From: Flectobacillus rivi | GTDB taxonomy: Bacteria > Bacteroidota > Bacteroidia > Cytophagales > Spirosomataceae | Length of the DNA: 64,000 bases | NCBI RefSeq assembly: GCF_030056655.1 | Contig: NZ_JASHIE010000008.1 | Location: 62,001-126,000, forward strand | Direction: 5' to 3' | Shown here: in pieces, positions 15,323-24,049 of the stretch | Layout: each line of letters starts with the position of its first letter | Position numbering within the stretch: the first letter of the stretch is position 1 | Notes under the pieces: generated by a model | The model's database searches: none | The model's input: only the letters and a program-made list of their open reading frames with translations | Told to the model about the DNA's origin: nothing | Made by a program: the position numbers and the translations under genes

Positions 15323-17698
15323 TTACTTCTTGACTTTCACAAAAGTGCTATAATCTGAGCACTCACGAATTAAGGACTTCTGGAACTTAGTATTCTTATA
15401 TTTTTCTTTTAAAAGCGTAAAATAGTGTTCGTAATCACGAGCCTTATCTTTAGCAATTCTGGCTTCAAATACGGTGTAATCTTCTTCACCAGACTGGCTA
15501 TTGGCATGGACAAAGAAAGCTGCATTTTCACATTTGGCAGCACCGAATGCTGCCTTAGCTGCAAGCTCAGCATCAGGGCTTTTTAAGGCTGTTTCAAAAT
15601 AACTTTTTGCTTTAGTTGCCAAATAATAATCGGTCTCATAATCTTTCTGCACATATCCATTAACTTCGCCTGTACTCCATTCGCGACGTAATAGCACCCA
15701 CGAGTTACCTTGATACGACATACTGTATGCTCCGCAACCCAATAAATAAGCAGCTTCAAAATCGTTAGGGTTATCTGCCAAACGACTAGCCAACTCTTGC
15801 ATTTTTTGTGCAAAAGCTACTGGAGTGTAAGTACTACGTTTTTCTTTATTAGTTGTAGTCATAAAGAATGGATCTTCGTTGAAATAGCTCTTCCAAGGCT
15901 CCTGACGCCATACCTCTGGCGCTACTTTTTCAAATGCCTTAGTTGCTTTGGCATAATCATGCTCCGACAAGGCACGGCGACCCAACAATACATATAAATG
16001 ATCTTGGCTAAAACCTGTCATTGATTGAAGCAAAGAATCATAAGCTGATTTTTTTGACTCTTGAAAATAGGCAATTACTTGTTCAATGGTTTTGGATTCG
16101 GTGGTGTCTTCGATGGCATACATATCGGTTTGCGACATATATCCTCCATACTCATGACCAGAATTTGTTTGGTAGCTGGTCAATGCAGCCAACAAATATG
16201 CCTTGGCTTTGGGATAAGGAATCGTAACCTTTTCGGGTTCGCTTTTCTTATTCATACAACTAGCCAACCAGCCTTGTTTTTCTTCCTTCTCGTGTGGCAA
16301 ACGACCATAATAGCGTGCTATCAATTGCTTTGAAGCTTCTGCTAAAGCATTGCTCATGCGAAAATCTTTCGGCTTGCCAAATGATGCCAATACTGGTGTA
16401 ATTTCATCTTCTAATTCTGGGGTAATTTTAGGTGATTTATTACTTAGCAACAACAATTCTTGGATTTCCAATTGCTTACTCAAACCAGTATTTGGCTTAA
16501 CCACTAATTTTGCTTCAGCCAAATATTCAGCAGACTTATCAAAATTCTTTTCTATATATTCCAAATAAGATAAGGCTCCCAACCAAAAACCTGTCTTAGG
16601 AACTTGTGGATTAGTAGAACAAGCTGTGGCAAAATCTTTTAGTTTTTGCCAATATGGAATAGCCTTATCGTGATTTTCTTTTTCTTTATTAGCATCAGGT
16701 TCGCCCATCCAATAGTCTACTTGCTTGTAGTAAAGCGCTTCATTCTTGTTGATTTCTCGTGACATCACGAGCTCTATCAAAGGATGCGTTGGGTCTAAAT
16801 CAACCATTTTTTCTAAAAACTTCAACCCTTCTTCACTAGGTTTGATTGCTGCGAAAGCATACACTGCTGCTTTTTCATGACTATTTTTACACAAGGCAAC
16901 AGCCCCTTCCTGAAATCCTATTCCTCTTGAGCGAATACTTAAGTCTGCCGCATGGCGACGACTTGGACAGCGGTCAAATACTTGAGCAAAATCGTAATAC
17001 GCCTGTACCGAATCACCCAAGGCAATAAGTGCTCCTGCCTTACGAGACAATGCCCAGTCGGAGATATAGGTCTTTTTCTTCAAAGGTTTTATTGCTGCAT
17101 CATATACTTGTAAGGCCTCTTGCGGTTGGTCGTTCATCATTGCCAACTTGATTGTTTGGAAGGCATAACGTTCTTTCACAAACTCATCTTTCAACTGAGG
17201 CAATGCGGCTTTGGCATTTGTAAATAACTCAACCAAAGCAACTGTATCTACTTTAGTTTCTGTAAAGTAATCAACCGTTTCACGCTTATACGCTTGGTCA
17301 ATACCACGCACAAATGTAATATAATCGGCAGCTTCAGCTTTTTGATGACTTGCCAACCAATCTTGTAATGCTGAAGAAGTGCCGTAAAGTGATTGTTCAA
17401 TTTGTTTTTTAGATATCTTCCCTCCTACGTATTTACTCCAAGCTGAGATATTGAGCGGTTTTTCGTGGTCAATAGTATCTTCATTGCCGACGTTATAATC
17501 GTCATAATCATTATAAAAAAACTGAGACGAATACGCATATTTTAAATCACCCCCTTTTACGGTAGCAGATTCAGGCATGAAAAAACTCATAAATTCATCG
17601 TAATCTGCCATGCCAGGACCACAGGCCAAAATGGTAAAAATCACAAGTGAGGCAACAGACTTTTTACTCAGGTTGATATAGTTCTTTAATTTGTTCAT
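15323..17698 (-). CDS. large lipoprotein with TPR-like helical repeats
   Basis: 791 residues with a lipobox (ILACGP, Cys26). After an N-terminal region rich in Asp and Tyr (about 30-65), most of the chain is helical with TPR-like stretches (for example AGALIALGDSVQAYYDFAQVF near 215, AKATKAFEKVAPEVW near 585 and AAYLLGCGAYSM near 650). I know no function. The start codon overlaps the end of the upstream lipoprotein gene by 35 bases in another frame, which points to translational coupling. The family appears to travel with its neighbour; a role in handling a surface substrate is inference only. Confidence 0.75.
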   Translation of the reverse strand: MNKLKNYINLSKKSVASLVIFTILACGPGMADYDEFMSFFMPESATVKGGDLKYAYSSQFFYNDYDDYNVGNEDTIDHEKPLNISAWSKYVGGKISKKQIEQSLYGTSSALQDWLASHQKAEAADYITFVRGIDQAYKRETVDYFTETKVDTVALVELFTNAKAALPQLKDEFVKERYAFQTIKLAMMNDQPQEALQVYDAAIKPLKKKTYISDWALSRKAGALIALGDSVQAYYDFAQVFDRCPSRRHAADLSIRSRGIGFQEGAVALCKNSHEKAAVYAFAAIKPSEEGLKFLEKMVDLDPTHPLIELVMSREINKNEALYYKQVDYWMGEPDANKEKENHDKAIPYWQKLKDFATACSTNPQVPKTGFWLGALSYLEYIEKNFDKSAEYLAEAKLVVKPNTGLSKQLEIQELLLLSNKSPKITPELEDEITPVLASFGKPKDFRMSNALAEASKQLIARYYGRLPHEKEEKQGWLASCMNKKSEPEKVTIPYPKAKAYLLAALTSYQTNSGHEYGGYMSQTDMYAIEDTTESKTIEQVIAYFQESKKSAYDSLLQSMTGFSQDHLYVLLGRRALSEHDYAKATKAFEKVAPEVWRQEPWKSYFNEDPFFMTTTNKEKRSTYTPVAFAQKMQELASRLADNPNDFEAAYLLGCGAYSMSYQGNSWVLLRREWSTGEVNGYVQKDYETDYYLATKAKSYFETALKSPDAELAAKAAFGAAKCENAAFFVHANSQSGEEDYTVFEARIAKDKARDYEHYFTLLKEKYKNTKFQKSLIRECSDYSTFVKVKK

Positions 17699-18692
17699 GT
17701 GTGTAAGTTTTGAGACTTTCGGAATCTAAATGATATAGGGCAAATGTAAGTTTTTGATTTGATATTTTCTTCTTTATCAATCGACAACCTTTTGAGAGGT
17801 CATCATAAGCCACTTCTTCGGTTCGGAACACGTCTCCTTTACGAATTCCAATACCCCATAAAGTGATATCTCGCTGTGCGATAAACCGATTTTTGTCTTG
17901 TTCAAATAGAGATATACTGCTAAAATCCTTGGAACTGACGGCATTCAAAAAATACTGAAATTGATGATTTCGATACCCTACAGTCCAATGAAAGGCAGGC
18001 ATTACTAAATCCAAAGGCAAAGGATATTCTGACAATTCGCCGATGTATTGGCTTAGAACATCGGGCGTAAAAATTGAATTTGCCGTTTTTTCATTTTTCC
18101 AATCTGCCATATTATAGCACATCAACATACCTCGTTCGACAGGAGGTACGCCTGTTTTTTCTGAAAATTTAACTTGATGCAACCTAATCGTAACGCTGAT
18201 ATGAGGATACTTCTTACGAAGAATCGTTAATAGAGTAAAATATTTTTTCTTGGTAGATAAAGTCCAGTCGCAATCTATTTGAATTTCATTATTCCCGACA
18301 GATTCGCCTATCCAACCCTGATGAATAACCTCTATTTTATCTATTATTTTTTCAGTAAAATCTTCCAAATATCGAGGTTCAAGCCATTTCAAGGTTTGAT
18401 TAGTCAGATATACCACGGGTACAACACTCATTCCTTGAGGTACTTTTTGCTTGGGTATCAATACGGCTTTGAAAGTCGGCTTTGCGGTACGCTCATCCAA
18501 ATCCACATCAAAATACTTGACATATAACTTTTGAATATGATTATCTGTAAGGATTTGCGCTTCATCATTGGACAACTTAAAAACGGTTTTCCAATAATAA
18601 AAAGCTGGTGTGATCTGCTTGGGAGGCTCCGAAGAGTTACAAGCCCAAACAAATGTTAGTAATAACAAAAAGCAATAGAAGGGGAATTTCAT
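17664..18692 (-). CDS. lipoprotein with TIM-barrel-like, glycosidase-like sequence
   Basis: 342 residues from the ATG at 18692 (a TTG at 18701 is the alternative). Signal peptide with lipobox (VWACNS, Cys18). The body alternates strands and helices: NHIQKLYVKYFDVD, then MSVVPVVYLTN, then NEIQIDCDWTLSTKKKYFTLLTILRKKYP, then ISVTIRLHQVKF, MLMCYNMADW and LDLVMPAFHW. The strand ending in IDCDW followed by a helix resembles the GH18-type or DUF3142-type barrel, but I cannot assign catalytic residues safely. It overlaps the 791-aa lipoprotein gene by 35 bases, so the two form an operon. Confidence 0.7.
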   Translation of the reverse strand: MKFPFYCFLLLLTFVWACNSSEPPKQITPAFYYWKTVFKLSNDEAQILTDNHIQKLYVKYFDVDLDERTAKPTFKAVLIPKQKVPQGMSVVPVVYLTNQTLKWLEPRYLEDFTEKIIDKIEVIHQGWIGESVGNNEIQIDCDWTLSTKKKYFTLLTILRKKYPHISVTIRLHQVKFSEKTGVPPVERGMLMCYNMADWKNEKTANSIFTPDVLSQYIGELSEYPLPLDLVMPAFHWTVGYRNHQFQYFLNAVSSKDFSSISLFEQDKNRFIAQRDITLWGIGIRKGDVFRTEEVAYDDLSKGCRLIKKKISNQKLTFALYHLDSESLKTYTHEQIKELYQPE

Positions 18693-18877
18693 TTTTCTCA
18701 AAACACAGGTATTTCTATCTTATACATACTCCTGTTTTATGATAGGATAACAGCAAAAAATCTTTGAGTAAAAGTAAGTGACTTCATATTAAAACGCTGT
18801 CAATTACTTCTACCCAAAGAATACTTCGCCAAAAATACAGGCTTGTTTTGAGAGTTAACGATATAGGTACGAAAAAC

Positions 18878-20122
18878 TTATCGAGTGGTATTATTCGGTC
18901 GTGTATAGGTCAATTGCATTACATGAATATTACGGCTGGCAAAGGCAGCCTCGCAATAATTCAGATAATAACTCCACTTACGAATAAACGTATCATCAAA
19001 GCCTAGCGCCTTGACTTGTTGAATATTTTGATGAAACTGGTCATACCACAATTTCAAAGTATAGGCATAATCCAAGCCCATATCTTTGAGGTTGACCAAT
19101 GTAAAATCACTAGTTTTGTTGATAGCCTGATTAATAGCTCCTACCGAAGGCAACAACGAACCAGGGAATATATATTTCTGAATCCAATCCACGCCTTTTC
19201 TTAAAGATTCATAGCGAGAATCAGGACTAGTAATTACTTGAAAAGCCAGAATACCATCTTTTTTGAGAAGTTCGTTGCATTTAGCAAAATAGACTGGCAA
19301 AAATTCATGTCCTACTGCTTCTAGCATTTCAATAGAAACAATCTTATCGAATTTCCCTGTAATCAGGCGGTAATCTTTCAACAAAATCTCGACTCTATCG
19401 CTCAAGCCCTCGGCTTTTACTCGCTCAGTTGCCAGCTTGTGTTGCTCTTCCGAGATAGTTACAGAAGTAACTCTACAACCATAATTTTTGGCCATGTAGA
19501 TAGCATTAGCGCCCCAACCACTTCCAATTTCGAGTACATGGTCAGTAGATTTGAGATGCAACTGACGGCACAAACGTTCATACTTTTCGAGTTGAGCCTC
19601 TTCTAATGACAAGCCTTTTTCTTTAAAATAAGCACTTGAATAGGTCATAGAAGGGTCAAGAAACAGCGCAAAAAAATCATTATTCAAATCATAATGTTCG
19701 GATATATTCTTTCTAGAGCCATCCAAGCTATTCGCACGCCCAATATGATAGATTTTATTACTCAACTTGAGTAGGTTCAAAAGCCAGTTTTGGGTTTTAT
19801 TACCAGAAATAACAGGGACATTTTCGAGGTTATCCAAAAACCAACGAATTACCTGCGTAATATTATTGGTATCCCAAAAGCCCATTACGTAGGCTTCGCC
19901 AAAACCAATATCTCCGTAAAGCATGATATGCTTAAAAAATCGTTCGTCTTTAATCTCAATTTTAGCTGTTGGAAAGACCTGCGTGTTTCCAAAAAACAAC
20001 ACTTCTCCACTTGGTAATGTCACTTGTAATTTACCCAAGGTCATTTTTTGCAAAACATCCAAAATCGCTTTTTGATAAAAACTAGGTTTGGTACGCTGTG
20101 TATTTTTCAAAGTTGTTGTCAT
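18878..20122 (-). CDS. CFA-synthase-like SAM methyltransferase (altered active site)
   Basis: 414 residues of the cyclopropane-fatty-acid synthase family: N-terminal lipid-binding domain (about 1-125), then the methyltransferase fold with HYDLNNDFFALFLDPSMTYS (about 142), the SAM motif VLEIGSGWGANAIYM (about 201) and the C-terminal YYLNYCEAAFASRNIHVMQL. By manual alignment to E. coli Cfa, Cys139 is Ser here (YSSAYF for YSCAYW) and His266 is Gln (AFQVITS for LLHTIGS), while the Glu of VSIEMLE is kept. Residues for bicarbonate binding are therefore partly lost, so it may methylate without ring closure (inference). Last gene of the four-gene lipid operon, 20 bases after the DUF1365 gene. Confidence 0.88.
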   Translation of the reverse strand: MTTTLKNTQRTKPSFYQKAILDVLQKMTLGKLQVTLPSGEVLFFGNTQVFPTAKIEIKDERFFKHIMLYGDIGFGEAYVMGFWDTNNITQVIRWFLDNLENVPVISGNKTQNWLLNLLKLSNKIYHIGRANSLDGSRKNISEHYDLNNDFFALFLDPSMTYSSAYFKEKGLSLEEAQLEKYERLCRQLHLKSTDHVLEIGSGWGANAIYMAKNYGCRVTSVTISEEQHKLATERVKAEGLSDRVEILLKDYRLITGKFDKIVSIEMLEAVGHEFLPVYFAKCNELLKKDGILAFQVITSPDSRYESLRKGVDWIQKYIFPGSLLPSVGAINQAINKTSDFTLVNLKDMGLDYAYTLKLWYDQFHQNIQQVKALGFDDTFIRKWSYYLNYCEAAFASRNIHVMQLTYTRPNNTTR

Positions 20123-20142
20123 AACAAAATAAGGATTTATGG

Positions 20143-20937
20143 TTAGTGAGAAAGAGGTCTATATATGTCTCTTTGAAGCTCTGGATGCGATTTTTTGGCA
20201 TAAAACGGAAGCCGTTTCAGCCACAGTACAAAAGCATTCCAATGAATGAGCCACATAATACGAAGGGTAATCATCGGAAATCGAATCGCATACCAAGCGA
20301 CATTGGCATTGTTTAGTGGCTTTTTTTTACCCCAAAGCGTACTTTTGAAAAAGGATTTGTCACCTTTAAAATCATCTATCTTGATATGCAACGACTCATT
20401 GGGTATACGAAGTTTGAAGTCAAATTCGGCATCCATATCAATAAAAGGCGACACATAAAAATGCTTGACTTCTCGATGCTCAAAGCGTTCTTCCTTTTCC
20501 AGAAAAGACTGAATCAAATAGGGCTTCATTTCTCTGAATGTATTACTCACCTCCGCAACTACACATACAGGGTGTTTTTTTTCATCAAAACAGTAATAAA
20601 ATGATACAGGATTGAACTGATATCCCCATGTAGTAAGGTGGGTCAAAAGCATGATTTTTCCACCTTTCAAATCTATTCCTTTAGCATGCAAGTACGTCAA
20701 GATTTGCTCCTTCACATCTTTATTGGTTTCAGGCTTTTCTTTTGGGTACTGCAAATGGTTTTTATCAAAAAAACTAAATACATTCCAACGATTTCGACTA
20801 ATCCATTTCACATGTTTTGGAATGATATCAAGTTCATCTAAATCAAGGTAAAACATAAACAGCTTATACGTGAATCCATGTTTGATGGGCTCACTTCGCT
20901 GGTGCATTACCTTACATTCATAGATACAGGATTTCAT
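20143..20937 (-). CDS. DUF1365 family protein
   Basis: 264 residues with the DUF1365 layout: N-terminal IYECKVMHQRSEPIKHGFTYKLFMFYLDLDEL, central LLTHLTTWGYQFNPVSFYYCFDEK (about 96), EVSNTFRE, and KHFYVSPFIDMDAEFDFKLRIP. The family has no firmly known reaction but occurs next to an FAD oxidoreductase and CFA-like methyltransferases in many bacteria; in alphaproteobacteria similar clusters are linked to methylated and furan fatty acids, as I recall. Its ATG overlaps the stop of the oxidoreductase gene by four bases, showing tight coupling. Confidence 0.9.
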   Translation of the reverse strand: MKSCIYECKVMHQRSEPIKHGFTYKLFMFYLDLDELDIIPKHVKWISRNRWNVFSFFDKNHLQYPKEKPETNKDVKEQILTYLHAKGIDLKGGKIMLLTHLTTWGYQFNPVSFYYCFDEKKHPVCVVAEVSNTFREMKPYLIQSFLEKEERFEHREVKHFYVSPFIDMDAEFDFKLRIPNESLHIKIDDFKGDKSFFKSTLWGKKKPLNNANVAWYAIRFPMITLRIMWLIHWNAFVLWLKRLPFYAKKSHPELQRDIYRPLSH

Positions 20938-22199
20938 GAGCCATAAATATTTTTGCCCGTAAGCGTTCTACATAAGTTCACCGCAGAAGTAAAAGCATCT
21001 TCATGGAAGCCATATTTGAAATAACTTCCACAGAAATAAATACCTCCTTCGGTATTCAGCAAATGCAATTGTTGTTGTGCTTGCATAGCTGGAACATCAA
21101 ACAGTGGGTGCTCATATTCTATCACTTTCAATATCTTGGAAGGATCGATATTAGGCTGAGCGTTAATCGAAACAAAGTAGTTTTTCTTCTTAGAAACGCC
21201 CTGCAACTGATTCATCCAATAAATAATTGAAGGCTGCAAACCTTTTTCGGTTGACTCAATCCGATAATTCCAACTACTCCAAGTCAAGCGATTTTGAGGC
21301 ATAATAGACTCGTCGGTATGTAGCGTTGCAATATTTTTCTGGTACTTAAATTTGGATAACAATTTATCTTGTAAAACAGAGGGCTCTTCGAGCAAGCCCA
21401 ACGCTTGGTCGCCATGAGTGGCAATGATGACTTTATCAAAAAGCTCAGTTGTGCCATCGCTAAGTAACACGCTCACACCATTTGCTTCTTTCTTTACACT
21501 TACCGCAGCACACCCTATCTGTATTTTTTCTTGAAAAGGTTTTATCAAAATATCTCGATACATACGGCTTCCACCATCGAGCGTGTACCACTGATGTTGC
21601 GTGTTGAGTCCCAGAAAACCATGATTATAAAAGAATCGAATCAGAGAAACAGCTGGGAAATCGAGCATCAATTCCATAGGTGTCGACCACACCGCCGAGC
21701 TCATAGGCACAAGGTATTTCCAAAGCATATCCTCGCCAAAACCAAACTCACGGATATATTCTCCCAGGGTATGATTCTGATATTTGGGGTCGTCCAAAAT
21801 CTTGACAGATTGTTCATTGAAACGACCGATTTGCAAAAGCATTTTCCAGTGTTTCAACGAAAAAAGCTGTTTTCTCTGCGCAAACAAGCCATTTAATCCT
21901 GAGCCGCAATATTCTAGCTGAGATGGCAAATGTTGTACACTAAAAGACATATCTGTCTTTTTGATAGGAGCTTTTATTTCCTCAAAAAGTTTACACAAAT
22001 TTGGATAGGTCTGAAAGTTAAAGACCATAAATCCTGTGTCGATATGTACAGGAGTACCTTCCTCATCGACGGTCATGGTATTTGTATGCCCGCCGATATA
22101 GTTATTTTGTTCAAAAAGAGAAATATCATAATCCTGATGGAGAAAATGACCGCATCCCATCCCAGCAATGCCAGTCCCTATGATTGCTATTTTTTCCAT
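20934..22199 (-). CDS. FAD-dependent oxidoreductase (amine-oxidase/desaturase fold)
   Basis: 421 residues with an N-terminal dinucleotide-binding motif (IAIIGTGIAGMGCGHFL, about 4-20), the acidic end of the second strand (DYDISLFEQNNYIGGHTNT), HIDTGFMVFN (about 52) and the C-terminal FAD-contact region GGIYFCGSYFKYGFHEDAFTSA (about 386-407). This is the NAD(P)/FAD-dependent oxidoreductase that pairs with DUF1365 proteins and CFA-like enzymes; an acyl-chain oxidation or desaturation step is likely but unproven. It starts directly after the upstream methyltransferase gene (adjacent bases 22199/22200) and overlaps the DUF1365 gene by four bases. Confidence 0.9.
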   Translation of the reverse strand: MEKIAIIGTGIAGMGCGHFLHQDYDISLFEQNNYIGGHTNTMTVDEEGTPVHIDTGFMVFNFQTYPNLCKLFEEIKAPIKKTDMSFSVQHLPSQLEYCGSGLNGLFAQRKQLFSLKHWKMLLQIGRFNEQSVKILDDPKYQNHTLGEYIREFGFGEDMLWKYLVPMSSAVWSTPMELMLDFPAVSLIRFFYNHGFLGLNTQHQWYTLDGGSRMYRDILIKPFQEKIQIGCAAVSVKKEANGVSVLLSDGTTELFDKVIIATHGDQALGLLEEPSVLQDKLLSKFKYQKNIATLHTDESIMPQNRLTWSSWNYRIESTEKGLQPSIIYWMNQLQGVSKKKNYFVSINAQPNIDPSKILKVIEYEHPLFDVPAMQAQQQLHLLNTEGGIYFCGSYFKYGFHEDAFTSAVNLCRTLTGKNIYGS

Positions 22200-23231
22200 C
22201 TAGTTTTTCTTAAATAAATAATGACTAATCATCCACTCATTACCGCCGTTGTAGGCAAACAATTCGGCGCAAGCCAAATAGAACAAACGCCAATATACCC
22301 ACCATTTCACTGCTTGGTCTTTCCCATAGGTTTGCTCAAACAAAGGCATAATTTGCGCTTTGTGAGCATCCATTTTTTGTAGCCATGCTTCTGATGTTTT
22401 GCCATAATGCGTACCATTCACATGCCAATGCTTATCTACCGAAAGATGGTCATTGAAGTAAAATAACAAATGGTCGCTTGGCATAATACCTCCTGTGAAG
22501 AAGTATTTACTCATCCAGTCGGACTCGTCAATTACTTCAAACTTATAGGCATATTCTTTATGCGTAAAAATGTGAACAAAGAGCTTTCCTGAAGGCTTCA
22601 AGAATGACGATATTTTCTGTAGTAAAAGTCTGTAGTTACGCATGTGTTCAAACATTTCGACAGATACTACACGGTCATAATGTTCCTTATGAGTATCGAA
22701 CACATTGATATCTGAGGTTACTACTTGAAGGTTTACAATACCTCTTTGACGCGCTTGTTCGTCGATATGAGCCTTTTGTGTCTTGGAGTTTGATACTACT
22801 GTAAAACGGCTTGCAGGATATTTAGCAGCCATATACAATGACAGTGAGCCCCATCCACATCCCAATTCGAGCACATCCTGTCCATTGGCTAATTCGGCAC
22901 GCTGACAAGTGAGTTCAAGCATATCGGCTTCGGAAGTATCCAAATCTGTTACCCCTTCTTTCCAATAACCACAAGAATATTTGAGATGCTTCCCTAAGCA
23001 ATATTGATAGAATTGGGTTGGCACTTCATAGTGCTGTTCGTTTGCTTCTGCTGTATTGATAGCAATAGGCGAGTTACGAAGCTCCTCAAGGAGATTCAGT
23101 AAATGTTGATGTTGCAATTCTGTTTCGCCTTTATTTTCATCTTTCAAACGCTGTTCGACCAATTGTCGAATACCATATCGAATTAAAAAATCGGGCAATA
23201 GATCTTTTTCGAGCAATGAATTATACCACAT
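22200..23231 (-). CDS. CFA-synthase-like SAM methyltransferase (active-site residues kept)
   Basis: 343 residues, first gene of the lipid operon. SAM motif VLELGCGWGSLSLYMA (about 119), HYEVPTQFYQYCLGKHLKYSCGYW (about 66-89), VSVEMFEHMRNY and LFVHIFTHKEY follow the family. In contrast to its partner at 18878-20122, the Cys of YSCGYW, the Glu of VEMFE and the His of LFVH, which match E. coli Cfa Cys139, Glu239 and His266, are all present. The C-terminus WWVYWRLFYLACAELFAYN...EWMISHYLF is typical of a branch sometimes annotated as coclaurine N-methyltransferase-like. Its lipid substrate is unknown. ATG at 23231. Confidence 0.88.
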   Translation of the reverse strand: MWYNSLLEKDLLPDFLIRYGIRQLVEQRLKDENKGETELQHQHLLNLLEELRNSPIAINTAEANEQHYEVPTQFYQYCLGKHLKYSCGYWKEGVTDLDTSEADMLELTCQRAELANGQDVLELGCGWGSLSLYMAAKYPASRFTVVSNSKTQKAHIDEQARQRGIVNLQVVTSDINVFDTHKEHYDRVVSVEMFEHMRNYRLLLQKISSFLKPSGKLFVHIFTHKEYAYKFEVIDESDWMSKYFFTGGIMPSDHLLFYFNDHLSVDKHWHVNGTHYGKTSEAWLQKMDAHKAQIMPLFEQTYGKDQAVKWWVYWRLFYLACAELFAYNGGNEWMISHYLFKKN

Positions 23232-23663
23232 AAAACAAAATAAGGTTAGTAAATAAGGACAATAAAGTATCAGGGTGAATGCAAAGGAGCATCACCAATA
23301 TTTTTACAATAAAGGATTCAAATTTTAAGAACTAAGAATGGTTTTCTTAACAGGAGTAAAAGCCTCAAAACAACAACAGCACGCTAAGACTCCAGATAAA
23401 AATTAACTAAAAGCTTGAGATATAGTAATCATTTATCCATGGATTGGTTACTTCCATACGGCAAAAAAGATTAAATGAATAGTATATCTGCGGCAGATTT
23501 TGGTAGTATTCTTCAGATGATTATGAAAGCATTCTAAAATAACTAATACACTAATAACAGCTAACTTCTTTTACTTATCTGAAGTGTTCTGAAAATATCT
23601 ACGAAGAAAAAGTGAGTTTAGATTTGGGGAGAAATAAATAACTGTAGAAACATATAAAAAACA
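23232..23663. other. intergenic region before the lipid operon
   Basis: About 430 AT-rich bases between the lipid operon start and the atpC terminator. It should hold the operon promoter, but I see no clean match to TTG-N20-TAnnTTTG on the minus strand and no RNA gene or long repeat. Confidence 0.5.
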
Positions 23664-23694
23664 AAAAGCGACACAGTCAGACTGTATCGCTTTT
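23664..23694 (-). terminator. atpC terminator
   Basis: AAAAGCGA-c-ACAGT-cag-ACTGT-a-TCGCTTTT: a 13-bp stem with one C/A mismatch, 23 bases past the atpC stop codon on the minus strand. Confidence 0.8.
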
Positions 23695-23716
23695 GAAGAA
23701 GGCATTGTAAAGCAAA

Positions 23717-23947
23717 TTACAAAACAGCTTCGGCCAAAACTAGCACTTTGTTGTTAACTACTTCAACCACTCCGCCGTCGATTGTAAATTCTTGCTTATC
23801 AGCCATCAAAGTGCCTTTACCCAACGTAGAAACGATTGGGGCGTGGTCTTTCAAAATTTGGAAAGAACCATTAGTTCCAGGCAAGGTTACCACTGATACT
23901 TCACCAGAGAAAACCGTCTTATCCGGAGTAATAATTTGTAAGTTCAT
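23717..23947 (-). CDS. atpC: F1Fo ATP synthase epsilon subunit
   Basis: Central-stalk subunit that couples rotation and inhibits ATP hydrolysis. The 76 residues (MNLQIITPDKTVFSGEVSVV onward) correspond to the N-terminal beta-sandwich only: GTNGSFQILKDHAPIVSTLGKG and EFTIDGGVVEVVNNKVLVLAE. The C-terminal helical hairpin of longer epsilon subunits is missing, as is usual in many Bacteroidota. The frame is open to 23998, but the ATG at 23947 matches the family start. It follows atpD by 102 bases that contain a hairpin, and has a terminator behind it. The rest of the atp genes are not in the window. Confidence 0.92.
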   Translation of the reverse strand: MNLQIITPDKTVFSGEVSVVTLPGTNGSFQILKDHAPIVSTLGKGTLMADKQEFTIDGGVVEVVNNKVLVLAEAVL

Positions 23948-24002
23948 TTCTATAAGAATTTGAAAATTTGAGAACCTGAAAATTTGAAAAGAATTCAAAT
24001 CA

Positions 24003-24037
24003 AAAATGTGTCAATTCTGTTCAAACTGACACATTTT
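24003..24037 (-). promoter_or_regulatory. intercistronic hairpin between atpD and atpC
   Basis: Perfect inverted repeat of 11-bp arms (AAAATGTGTCA / TGACACATTTT) with a 13-base loop, 13 bases after the atpD stop. On the minus strand the 3' arm runs into TTTTT, so it could act as a partial terminator or as an RNA stabiliser that lowers atpC expression relative to atpD. Confidence 0.6.
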
Positions 24038-24049
24038 CAAATTTCCAAA

